Assembly (NCBI GenBank): GCA_039527025.1
Contig: BAAAJN010000001.1
Coordinates: 248,001-312,000 of the forward strand
Direction: 5' to 3'
Length of the DNA: 64,000 nt
Origin: Microlunatus lacustris
Lineage (GTDB): Bacteria; Actinomycetota; Actinomycetes; Propionibacteriales; Propionibacteriaceae
Shown: positions 48,766-55,933 of the stretch, in pieces
How positions within the stretch are numbered: the first letter of the stretch is position 1
Layout: every line of letters begins with the position of its first letter
Notes under the pieces: model-generated
What the model saw: the letters and a program-made list of their open reading frames with translations, nothing else
Database searches by the model: none
What the model was told of the DNA's origin: nothing
Position numbers and translations under genes: made by a program

Positions 48766-48981
48766 TCAGCCGTCGGCGACGCTGCTGGTCCGGCCGCCGA
48801 GGAAGGCGCGCAGGGCCGGGTCGGCCGAGATGAGGCGCTCGACCTCCTCGGCGCCGTCGCAGCGGCAGAGAGCGACGCTGACCCGGGTGCCGTCGTCATC
48901 GAGGACCTGCCAGTGCGCGCCGAACGCCTCCCAGCGCCGCAGGCGGGCCACCGGGTCGGCGTCCGGCTGCGGGCGACCCAT
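48766..48981 (-). CDS. Small conserved actinobacterial hypothetical protein
   Basis: A 71-residue protein: ARLRRWEAFGAHWQVLDDDG, then VSVALCRCDGAEEVERLISADPALRAFLGGR. The CRCDGAEEV block is, from memory, typical of small uncharacterised actinobacterial proteins. Two Cys in CRC could bind metal or form a disulfide. No known domain. TAGGAT 6 nt before the ATG makes it another likely leaderless message and supports it as real. It is convergent with the radical SAM gene. Confidence 0.75.
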   Translation of the reverse strand: MGRPQPDADPVARLRRWEAFGAHWQVLDDDGTRVSVALCRCDGAEEVERLISADPALRAFLGGRTSSVADG

Positions 48982-48987
48982 CCCGGG

Positions 48988-48993
48988 ATCCTA
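48988..48993 (-). promoter_or_regulatory. -10 hexamer TAGGAT for the 48981 gene
   Basis: On the minus strand TAGGAT-CCCGGG-ATG: 6-nt gap to the start. Confidence 0.6.
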
Positions 48994-49098
48994 GGGGACC
49001 GACCCTCGTGCGGACCCCCTGGCGGTCCGGGCGAGGTGCCGGGCACGATGGGGGGACCAGTAGCCACGGCCCTGCGGGGCCCGGACGAGGAGGTCCTG

Positions 49099-49278
49099 AT
49101 GAGCGAAGCAACCCTCGGCGCCGACGACAACGTCGGCTCCTCGCACGACGCGGACATCGACGCCGCCTACGACGACGACAACCCGGCGAGCGACGCGACG
49201 GCGTCGACGCCCGACACGCTCGAGGGTGACGAGAACAGCTCGCACGCCGCCGACGTCGACGCGGGCTTCGAGGACTGA
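49099..49278 (+). CDS. Very acidic small protein with an internal duplication
   Basis: A 59-residue protein containing no Lys or Arg and about one third Asp/Glu. Two related segments, SSHDADIDAAYDDD (16-29) and SSHAADVDAGFED (47-59), frame a Ser/Thr/Ala/Asp linker. It is probably intrinsically disordered. GAGGAGGTC 3-4 nt upstream of ATG 49099 is one of the best ribosome binding sites in the window, so translation is likely. Not recognised. It could bind metal or a basic partner. It is convergent with the iron-siderophore binding protein gene. Confidence 0.65.
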   Translation: MSEATLGADDNVGSSHDADIDAAYDDDNPASDATASTPDTLEGDENSSHAADVDAGFED

Positions 49279-49291
49279 CCCCGGTCGGCGC

Positions 49292-50311
49292 TCAGCCGGT
49301 GTAGGGCTCGGGCGTGGTGCTGGGATCGCCGTCGGTGGCCGCAGCCAGCCGTGGCACGGCGGTCTCCAGCATGAACGGGATGCTCAGCGGGGAGTTGAAG
49401 CCCAGCGCCGCGGCGAAGTCCTGGTCGAAGGCGCCGAGCTCGACCAGACGGCCCTCCTCCACCACCGGCAGGGCGGCGAACAGCTTGTTGTCCAGCGCCT
49501 CCTGCTCGAAGCCCTCGACCAGCAGCACGTCGGCGTCGAGGACGTCCAACCGCTCGAAGCTCACGTCGGCGCTGGTCTCGGGGACGGTGAAACCGAGCTC
49601 GGTCAACCAGCCGGTGCGGTAGTCGTCGGCGCCCAGGCTGCGGGTGCCGCTGTCGGTCGAGCCGAGGCCGAAGGCCGCGGACTTGCCGGCGAAGGACGGG
49701 TTGGCGGCCACCGCGTCGGTGAACGCGGCGGAGGTGCGCTCGACCAGGGCCTGGGCGTCGGCGTCGCGGCCGAGGGCCTTGCCGGTCACCAGGGTCTGGT
49801 CCTCCCAGGTGGTGGCGCCGAGGGCGACGTCCCCCGACTGGGCGACGGTCGGGGCGATCGCGGACAGCTTGTCGTAGGCCGCCTGGTCGATGTAGCTGTT
49901 GACGCCCAGGATGAGGTCGGGGGCCAGCCCGGCGATCTTCTCGAACTCGAGGTCCTGCGAGCCGACGGTGGGGATGTCCTTGCCGCGGACGCCCTCCGGC
50001 GCCCAGGGCCGGTTGGGTGCGTCGTAGCCGAGGAACTCGCGGACGCCGACGGGCTCGACGCCGAAGGCCAGCACGTAGTCCTGCTCGTTGAAGCCCACGG
50101 TGAGCACCCGCTGCGGCGCGGCCGGGATGGTCGTGGTGCCGAACTGGTGGTCGATGGTCACCGGGAACGCGCCGCCCGCGGAGCCGGGCGCTGCCGGCTC
50201 GGCTGGTTCGGTTCCGGAGGCCGAGCAGCCGGCCATCACGACGAGCAGGAGCAGGGGGACGAGCGCGGCGAGCGGTCGTCGGAAGGCCGTCAGGGCCGTC
50301 GATCGGGACAT
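49292..50311 (-). CDS. Iron-siderophore ABC transporter substrate-binding lipoprotein (FecB/FepB type)
   Basis: A 339-residue cell-surface lipoprotein. The signal peptide LAALVPLLLLVVMAGC ends in a lipobox with Cys29, and two lobes of the periplasmic-binding fold are joined by a long helix. Family blocks include RVLTVGFNEQDYVLAFGVEPVG, PDLILGVNSYIDQAAYDKLSAIAPTVAQ and FERLDVLDADVLLVEG. It should capture a ferric siderophore and deliver it to permeases encoded elsewhere. An excellent IdeR/DtxR box abuts the start codon. With no room for a ribosome binding site, the transcript is probably leaderless and iron-repressed. Confidence 0.92.
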   Translation of the reverse strand: MSRSTALTAFRRPLAALVPLLLLVVMAGCSASGTEPAEPAAPGSAGGAFPVTIDHQFGTTTIPAAPQRVLTVGFNEQDYVLAFGVEPVGVREFLGYDAPNRPWAPEGVRGKDIPTVGSQDLEFEKIAGLAPDLILGVNSYIDQAAYDKLSAIAPTVAQSGDVALGATTWEDQTLVTGKALGRDADAQALVERTSAAFTDAVAANPSFAGKSAAFGLGSTDSGTRSLGADDYRTGWLTELGFTVPETSADVSFERLDVLDADVLLVEGFEQEALDNKLFAALPVVEEGRLVELGAFDQDFAAALGFNSPLSIPFMLETAVPRLAAATDGDPSTTPEPYTG

Positions 50312-50330
50312 GTAGGGGAGGCTAACCTAA
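50312..50330. promoter_or_regulatory. IdeR/DtxR iron box directly at the start of the siderophore-binding gene
   Basis: GTAGGGGAGGCTAACCTAA matches 16 of 19 positions of the DtxR/IdeR consensus TTAGGTTAGGCTAACCTAA. It ends one base before the ATG (minus strand) and contains the -10-like TAGCCT 7 nt upstream of the start. Iron-loaded IdeR should therefore occlude RNA polymerase. Confidence 0.85.
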
Positions 50331-50375
50331 GTGCCGCTCCGGCTTCATCCGGAGGTCCACGGCGCGGAACCGCGG

Positions 50376-51317
50376 TCAGCCCGGTCCAGCCAGCAGGGCG
50401 TCGATCTCCGCCGTGCCCGGTGCGGTCGCCGGGCCGCTCCGGGTCACCGACAGCGCGGCGGCGGCGTTGGCCCGGCGAGCGGCTGCACGCAGGTCGAGCC
50501 CGCGATTCAGCGCGCCGGCCAGCACGGCCACGTGCGTGTCCCCGGCCCCGGTGCTGTCGACGGCCCGGACGGCGAAGCCGGGGACGTGCCGGGCTCGGTC
50601 GGCGACCTCCGGTCCGGCCAGCCAGCAGCCGTCCGCCCCGTCCCGGACGACGACGTGGCCGTGCTCGCGGACTCTGCGGACCAGGGCGAGCGCCGCCTCG
50701 GCCGGGGTGGCCAAGCCGGTCATCAGCCGCGCCTCGCGGGCGTTGGCGCTCAGCAGGTCGGTGCGGGCCAGCAGCCGGGCGAGGGAGCGCGGGTCCAGCT
50801 CGGCGACCAGCGGTGAGGGGTCGCTGACGACGCGGACGGCGGGCGGCAGATCGGCGACCCAGCCGGGCAGCAGCCCGTGCCGCTCGGGGTGGGCGAGGCT
50901 GTAGCCGGTGACGTAGACGGTGTCGGCACCCCGCACCGGCACCAGGTCGAGGTCGGCGCGGGTCAGCGCGCCCTCGGCCCCGACGGTGGTGACGAAGGTC
51001 CGCTCGCTGGAGGCGTCGACCAGCGCCACGCAGTAGCCGCTGTCGTGGTCGGCGAGCCCGGCCTGCACCACCTCGACGTCGAGCTCGGCGAGGGCGCGGC
51101 GGACCAACTCCCCGAAGGGACCCGTGCCGTACTGCCCGGCGTAGACGACGCCCGTCCCGTCCCGGGTGGCGGCGAGCAGGGTGTTGTAGCCGCCGCCCGC
51201 GGTCAGCAGCGACGAGGAGGCGACGGTGTCCCCGCCGGGGTCCGGCACCCGGTCGACGGTCAGGACGAGGTCGACGATGACGCTGCCGGTGGAGACGAGC
51301 CTGCCCTGCTCAGCCAC
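50376..51317 (-). CDS. PfkB/ribokinase family carbohydrate kinase
   Basis: A 313-residue sugar or nucleoside kinase. The N-terminal GSVIVDLVLTVDRVPDPGGDTVAS and TAGGGYNTLLAATRDG are ribokinase-like. The C-terminal signature DSTGAGDTHVAVLAGAL contains the catalytic Asp in the anion hole GAGD. A substrate lid of short beta strands is visible (VVYAGQYGTGPFG). It overlaps the ADP-ribosylglycohydrolase gene by 8 nt and is translated after it, suggesting a shared substrate such as ribose or a riboside freed from ADP-ribose. GTG 51317 is preferred; a start at 51338 would overlap further without a ribosome binding site. Confidence 0.88.
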   Translation of the reverse strand: MAEQGRLVSTGSVIVDLVLTVDRVPDPGGDTVASSSLLTAGGGYNTLLAATRDGTGVVYAGQYGTGPFGELVRRALAELDVEVVQAGLADHDSGYCVALVDASSERTFVTTVGAEGALTRADLDLVPVRGADTVYVTGYSLAHPERHGLLPGWVADLPPAVRVVSDPSPLVAELDPRSLARLLARTDLLSANAREARLMTGLATPAEAALALVRRVREHGHVVVRDGADGCWLAGPEVADRARHVPGFAVRAVDSTGAGDTHVAVLAGALNRGLDLRAAARRANAAAALSVTRSGPATAPGTAEIDALLAGPG

Positions 51318-52335
51318 GTCGGCCCCGCTTCCGGTCACGGAGGGCGAGCAGGTCGTCGACCAGCGGGGCGAGGTCCAGCTGGTTCACCCGCTGCACCTGG
51401 GCGACGGCGTCCGCCGGCCAGGCCGCGGTGCCGGACACAGCACCCAGGACGGCCCCGGCCATCGCGGCGATGGTGTCGGTGTCGCCACCGCAGGAGGCGG
51501 CGAGGCCGAGCGTGGCCCACGGGTCGTCGCTGGTCGCAGCCAGGCCGAGCGCAGCGACCACCGACTCCTGGGCGGCGACGGAGGTGCCGACGACGTCGCG
51601 CACGAAGGCGAGGCGCGCGTCCGCGGTGGGAAGCCCGCGGAGGTGGGGGAGCGTCCAGCGCAGCCGCGCGGCGATGCTGCCGCCGGCCACCCAGTGCCCG
51701 CGACGACCGGCCAGCTCGGCGGCGGCGAGCGCCACCTCGAGCGCCTCGTGCCGGCTGGCCCCGCCGACACCCGCGCTCACCGCCGCGCCGACCGCGGCGG
51801 CCGCCGCCAGCCCGAGCCCGGTGTCGTGCGTGCCGCGGCTGACCTCGACGACGGCGTCCACGAAGGTGGGCAGGTCGCTGACGTCCACGGCGATGCCCAC
51901 CGGGGCGATGCGCATCGCCGCCCCGTTGGTGCTGCCGAACCGCCCGGCCTCCTCGGCCGGGACGCCGGCGGCGAGCCGCTCCAGGGCCGCCTTGCTGGAC
52001 GGGCCTAGCAGGTCCAGCGAGCCGCGGGCGCGCATCCGCTCCTCCCACGCCATCAGCGCCTCGGCGTAGACGGGCAGCGGGACGGCGCCGTCGTGCTCGA
52101 CCAGCAGCCGGGCCAGCAGCACGGCCTGCTCGGTGTCGTCGGTGACCGTGCCCGCGGGGAGACCAGCGGCGATCTCCTGGTGCGGGCCGGCGTCGACGAG
52201 GCCGCTGATGCGGCCGTGGTCCGCGGCGATCTGCTCCGGTGACAGCGACTGGGTCGGCATGCCGAGGGCGTCGCCCAGGCCCAGGCCCTGGAAGGCGGCC
52301 AGGGCGCGGTCCCGGTCGATGTCGTGGCCCGTCAT
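51310..52335 (-). CDS. ADP-ribosylglycohydrolase family protein (DraG/ARH type)
   Basis: A 341-residue dimetal hydrolase. The Mg-binding motifs are GLGLGDALGMPTQ at the N-terminus, TDDTEQAVLLARLL (about residue 65) and CGGDTDTIAAMAGAVLGA (about 290). These provide the conserved Thr/Asp ligands of DraG, ARH3 and ADP-ribosyl-crystallin-like proteins. The family removes ADP-ribose from proteins, nucleic acids or small molecules. Its coupling to a PfkB kinase suggests metabolism of a ribosylated small molecule. ATG 52335 is chosen because TAGGGT lies 7 nt before it; the upstream ATG at 52365 has no support. Confidence 0.88.
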   Translation of the reverse strand: MTGHDIDRDRALAAFQGLGLGDALGMPTQSLSPEQIAADHGRISGLVDAGPHQEIAAGLPAGTVTDDTEQAVLLARLLVEHDGAVPLPVYAEALMAWEERMRARGSLDLLGPSSKAALERLAAGVPAEEAGRFGSTNGAAMRIAPVGIAVDVSDLPTFVDAVVEVSRGTHDTGLGLAAAAAVGAAVSAGVGGASRHEALEVALAAAELAGRRGHWVAGGSIAARLRWTLPHLRGLPTADARLAFVRDVVGTSVAAQESVVAALGLAATSDDPWATLGLAASCGGDTDTIAAMAGAVLGAVSGTAAWPADAVAQVQRVNQLDLAPLVDDLLALRDRKRGRRG

Positions 52336-52342
52336 GGCCCGC

Positions 52343-52348
52343 ACCCTA
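52343..52348 (-). promoter_or_regulatory. -10 hexamer TAGGGT for the ADP-ribosylglycohydrolase operon
   Basis: On the minus strand TAGGGT-GCGGGCC-ATG: 7-nt gap. Confidence 0.55.
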
Positions 52349-52492
52349 AGCCGGGGCGCTGACACCGCGCCTGCCGTGCGGAGGCGCCGCCGGCCGTTCC
52401 CCTGGTGACCAGCGCCGCAGTGACCCCCTGGTTGGTCGCGTCAGGCTCCGTTACCGTGCGGTGGAACATCCACCGAGCCCAGGAGTTCGCCG

Positions 52493-52924
52493 GTGACCAA
52501 CGTTCTCGTCGGAGTGGACAGATCCGACTCCTCGACCCGTGCCGTCCAGCTGGCGCTGAGGTGGGCGGAGGTCTCCGGCCAGAGCCTGCTCGTCGTCCAC
52601 GTCATCCCGTGGTCCCCGTTCTCGTTCCAGACCGCGAGCGAGAACGAGTACCGGCACGCCCAGCGGGAGAGCGAGATCGCCGCTGCCCAGGCGCAGGTCA
52701 TCGCTCCGATGGTGGCGCTCGCCGAGGGTTCCGGCGTGGACGTCGCCGCCCTGGTGCGGCACGGCAGCCCGTCGGACGAGCTGATCGAGCTGGCGGAGTC
52801 CCATGACGCCACGCACCTGCTGGTGGGCCGTACCGGGGACTCCGGGCTGCGGGTCTCGCTCTTCGGCAGCGTGGCCAGCCGGCTCGTCCAGCACGCTCCT
52901 GTTCCCGTGACGGTGGTGCCCTGA
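52493..52924 (+). CDS. Universal stress protein (UspA family)
   Basis: A 143-residue nucleotide-binding stress protein. It starts NVLVGVDRSDSSTRAVQLALRWAE and ends with the ATP-binding loop GRTGDSGLRVSLFGS (G-2x-G-9x-G-S), followed by the usual VPVTVVP. It should bind ATP and dimerise. AGGAG 7 nt upstream of GTG 52493 and a TACCGT -10-like element at 52452-52457 fit a normal leadered mRNA. Its stop overlaps the start of the amino-acid symporter (TGATG), so this USP is cotranslated with, and may regulate, the transporter. Confidence 0.92.
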   Translation: MTNVLVGVDRSDSSTRAVQLALRWAEVSGQSLLVVHVIPWSPFSFQTASENEYRHAQRESEIAAAQAQVIAPMVALAEGSGVDVAALVRHGSPSDELIELAESHDATHLLVGRTGDSGLRVSLFGSVASRLVQHAPVPVTVVP

Positions 52925-54363
52925 TGAACCCGGTCGACTGGTTCGAGACCCTGTCCGCCTGGGTCACCGGCGTCATCTTCTTCTCGCTGCCGGTGGGCGA
53001 GACCGCCGTGCCCTTGATCGTGGTCTGGCTGATCGCGGCCGCGACGTTCTTCACGGTGTTCCTGGGCTTCCAGAACATCCGCGGCTTCAAGCACGCCATC
53101 GACCTGGTGCGCGGCAAGTACTCCGATCCGAACGACACCGGTGAGGTCTCGCACTTCCAGGCGCTGGCGACGGCCGTGTCGGGCACGGTCGGGCTGGGCA
53201 ACATCGCCGGGGTGGCCATCGCGATCTCCCTCGGTGGTCCGGGCGCGACCTTCTGGATGATCCTGGCCGGCTTCCTCGGCATGAGCACCAAGATGGCGGA
53301 GTGCGCGCTGGGGGTGAAGTACCGGCGCGAACGCGCCGACGGTTCGGTCTCCGGCGGGCCGATGTACTACCTCCGCGACGGGGTCGGCAAGATCGCCGGC
53401 CGGCGGCTGGGCAAGTTCCTGGCCGCCTTCTTCGCGGTGTGCTGCATCGGTGGCTCGCTGGGCGGCGGGAACATGTTCCAGTCCAACCAGGCGACGCAGC
53501 AGATCATCAACGTGACCGGCGGACAGGACACCTTCATCGGTCAGAACCCGTGGGTGGTCGGCCTGGTCTTCGCGGTCTTCGTCGGCGCCGTCATCATCGG
53601 CGGCATCAAGAGCATCGCCCGGGTGACGGAGAAGATCGTCCCGGCGATGGCCGCCATCTACATCCTCGGCTGCCTCTTCGTGCTGGTCTTCAACCTCGAG
53701 GCCCTGCCGTCGGCGATCGGCCAGATCTTCGTCGGGGCCTTCACCGCCGAGGGCATCACCGGCGGCGTCATCGGCACTCTCATCGTCGGCTTCCAGCGGG
53801 CCGCGTTCTCCAACGAGGCCGGCGTCGGCTCGGCCTCGATCGCGCACTCCGCGGTGCGGACCAAGGAGCCGTCGACGGAGGGGTTCGTCGCCCTGCTGGA
53901 GCCGTTCATCGACACCATCGTGATCTGCACCATGACGTCGCTGACGATCATCATCACCGGGGCCTGGACCAACCCGGCGGCGAGCGAGCTGGGCGGGGTG
54001 GCCCTCACCTCCTCGGCCTTCGGGTCGGTGGTGAGCTGGTTCCCCGTCGTGCTGGCGATCTCGGTGATCTTCTTCGCGTTCTCCACGATGATCAGCTGGA
54101 GCTACTACGGGATGAAGGCCACCGGCTACCTCTTCGGCGACAGCCAGGCCGCAGAAACCGTGTTCAAGGCGATCTTCTGCATCTTCACCGTCGTCGGTTC
54201 GGCGGCGTCGCTCGGGTCGGTGATCGACTTCTCCGACTCGATGATCTTCGCCATGTCGCTGCCCAACGTCGTCGGCCTCTACATCTTGGCCCGCTCGCTG
54301 CGCAAGGAGATCAACGGTTACCGGGGCCGGGTCCGGTCGGGGCAGATCACCGCCTACAAGTAG
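52924..54363 (+). CDS. Alanine/glycine:cation symporter (AgcS family)
   Basis: A 479-residue sodium- or proton-coupled transporter of small amino acids. About eleven membrane helices are predicted. The diagnostic AgcS segments are TVGLGNIAGVAIAISLGGPGATFWM (split: GLGNIAGVA, GGPGATFWM), GGPMYYLRDGVG and FSNEAGVGSASIAHSA. It is coupled to the universal stress protein gene by a one-base overlap, an uncommon pairing that suggests ATP- or stress-dependent control. It is convergent with the carotenoid prenyltransferase gene. Confidence 0.95.
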   Translation: MNPVDWFETLSAWVTGVIFFSLPVGETAVPLIVVWLIAAATFFTVFLGFQNIRGFKHAIDLVRGKYSDPNDTGEVSHFQALATAVSGTVGLGNIAGVAIAISLGGPGATFWMILAGFLGMSTKMAECALGVKYRRERADGSVSGGPMYYLRDGVGKIAGRRLGKFLAAFFAVCCIGGSLGGGNMFQSNQATQQIINVTGGQDTFIGQNPWVVGLVFAVFVGAVIIGGIKSIARVTEKIVPAMAAIYILGCLFVLVFNLEALPSAIGQIFVGAFTAEGITGGVIGTLIVGFQRAAFSNEAGVGSASIAHSAVRTKEPSTEGFVALLEPFIDTIVICTMTSLTIIITGAWTNPAASELGGVALTSSAFGSVVSWFPVVLAISVIFFAFSTMISWSYYGMKATGYLFGDSQAAETVFKAIFCIFTVVGSAASLGSVIDFSDSMIFAMSLPNVVGLYILARSLRKEINGYRGRVRSGQITAYK

Positions 54364-54384
54364 CCGGAGCGGCGGCCCGACCGG

Positions 54385-55218
54385 TCAGTCGAACGGCCAG
54401 GTCGACTGCTGCAGCCCGATGACCACGAACAGCGCGCCGCCCAGCGCGGTGTTCAGCAGGGGGAAGCGGCGGTAGAGGGCGAACAGCTGCTCGGGCCCGC
54501 GGCAGCGCAGCGAGAGGGCGATCATCACCAGGTAGACCAACCCGCCGAGCAGGGCGAAGACGCCGACCGAGGGCAGGGCCAGCAGGGCGGCCAGCGCGTA
54601 GGCCGCGCCGCACAGCAGCAGGGTCTTGACCCGTCCGAAGTAGGTGGCCACGGTGGCCACGTCGGCCGCGCGGTCGGCGGCGATATCGGGCACCGCGGAG
54701 TAGGCGTGCATCGCCATGCACCACAGCAGGGCCGCGCCCAGCACCGGGAGCGGCGGCTGGCTGCCGCTCACCGTCGCGTACGCGGCCAGCCCGGGAGCCA
54801 CGTAGAGGATGTTGAAGGCGGCGTCCACCACCGGCCGGCCCTTGGCGCGCAGCGGGGGCATCGAGTAGCCGATCCCGGTGACCACGAAGAGCAGCAGCCA
54901 CGGCCAGGCGTTGGGCAGGAACGGGACCAGGGCGAGGAAGGGCAGGTTCAGCACCAGGATGGCGATGACCAGGCTGCGGCGCTGGCCCGCCTGCAGCAGG
55001 GTCTCGTAGTCGCGCTTCTTGGGGTTCAGCCGGTCGGTCTCGACGTCGAACAGGTCGTTGACGCCGTAGATCAGCAGGTTGGCCGGCAGCGTCAGGTAGA
55101 GGCCCAGCAGCCAGACCTCCGTCGGCGGGCGCAACGACGTGGCTGCGAGGGCCACCATGTACGGGCCGAGCAGGTACATCCAGAAGCGGGGCCGAGACAC
55201 CCGCAGCAGGTGGCGCAT
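54385..55218 (-). CDS. UbiA-family carotenoid prenyltransferase (lycopene elongase-like)
   Basis: A 277-residue membrane prenyltransferase with about eight helices. The first Asp-rich motif is NDLFDVETDRLNPKKR and the second is PDIAADRAADVATVATYFGR. Both bind Mg-diphosphate. Homologues in carotenoid clusters, haloarchaeal LyeJ and actinobacterial CrtEb, add dimethylallyl groups to lycopene ends to form C50 carotenoids. Here it is divergent from a CruF-like and a CrtI/CrtD-like gene. A longer frame upstream of ATG 55218 is antisense to the CruF-like gene and was rejected. No ribosome binding site; TAGCAT lies 8 nt upstream. Confidence 0.88.
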   Translation of the reverse strand: MRHLLRVSRPRFWMYLLGPYMVALAATSLRPPTEVWLLGLYLTLPANLLIYGVNDLFDVETDRLNPKKRDYETLLQAGQRRSLVIAILVLNLPFLALVPFLPNAWPWLLLFVVTGIGYSMPPLRAKGRPVVDAAFNILYVAPGLAAYATVSGSQPPLPVLGAALLWCMAMHAYSAVPDIAADRAADVATVATYFGRVKTLLLCGAAYALAALLALPSVGVFALLGGLVYLVMIALSLRCRGPEQLFALYRRFPLLNTALGGALFVVIGLQQSTWPFD

Positions 55219-55225
55219 CGAGCGC

Positions 55226-55232
55226 CATGCTA
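55226..55232. promoter_or_regulatory. Overlapping divergent -10 elements between the prenyltransferase and cruF-like genes
   Basis: The 19-bp gap holds CATGCTA: CATGCT (55226-55231) lies 6 nt before GTG 55238 on the plus strand. TAGCAT (55232-55227) lies 8 nt before ATG 55218 on the minus strand. One sequence appears to serve as -10 in both directions. Confidence 0.5.
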
Positions 55233-55237
55233 GGTCG

Positions 55238-55933
55238 GTGGACAAAGCCTTCCAGCGCCATCGCTGGCTGCTCGCGGCCCTGCTGGTGGCCGCGGCCGGC
55301 GGGCTGGTCCGCGCGCCCCTGGAGCCCCGCTGGTGGTGGGTGTCGGCGTTGGCCATCCTGCTGTTCTCCGCACCGGTGATCGTCGAGGCGCTCCGCTGGC
55401 TGGGAGCCCGGCGCGGCACCGCGCTGCTGCTCGGGCTGGGGCTCTACGCCCTGGTCTTCGAGACGATCGCCGTGGCCACCGGCGTGCCGTACGGCCGGTT
55501 CTCCTACAGCGGGGTGCTGGGCCCGCCGGTGTTCGGCCTGGCGCCGCCGACGGTGCTGCTGGCCTGGACGCCGCTGCTGCTCGGCAGCCTGGCGTTCACC
55601 CGCCGCGCCTGGCAGGCGGTCGCGCTCGTCGTCGTCTGCGACCTGGTGCTCGACCCGGCTGCGGTGAGCCTCGGCTTCTGGGCCTGGGACGAGCCTGGCT
55701 GGTACTACGGCGTCCCGCTGGTGAACTTCCTCGGCTGGGTGGTCTCCGGCGGGATCGCGGTGCTGGCGCTGCGCCGGCTGCCCCGGCCGCTGCCCGGGCT
55801 GTTCGCCCGCAACCTGTGGCTGGTGCTGGTGTTCTGGACCGCGGTCAACGCCTGGAGCGGCCAGTGGCTCGCGGTGGCCGTCGGCGTCGTCACGGTCGTG
55901 GCTTTGTCGCCCGGCTATCGTCGCGCCTCGTGA
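55238..55933 (+). CDS. cruF: CruF-like carotenoid hydratase (DUF422 membrane protein)
   Basis: A 231-residue protein with about seven membrane helices. The family segments YGRFSYSGVLGPPVFGLAPP, VVCDLVLDPAAVSLGFWAWD and GWYYGVPLVNFLGWVVSG match the carotenoid 1,2-hydratase/bisanhydrobacterioruberin hydratase family, which adds water across terminal double bonds. In haloarchaea cruF, lyeJ and crtD lie together and make bacterioruberin. The GTG at 55238 has CATGCT 6 nt before it. Its stop overlaps the desaturase start (GTGA), so the two are coupled. Confidence 0.85.
   Translation: MDKAFQRHRWLLAALLVAAAGGLVRAPLEPRWWWVSALAILLFSAPVIVEALRWLGARRGTALLLGLGLYALVFETIAVATGVPYGRFSYSGVLGPPVFGLAPPTVLLAWTPLLLGSLAFTRRAWQAVALVVVCDLVLDPAAVSLGFWAWDEPGWYYGVPLVNFLGWVVSGGIAVLALRRLPRPLPGLFARNLWLVLVFWTAVNAWSGQWLAVAVGVVTVVALSPGYRRAS

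Noticed and set aside
52405..52806. Alternative plus-strand frame overlapping the universal stress protein
   Set aside because: It is out of frame with a clear USP domain and has an Arg/Gly/Ala-rich translation.
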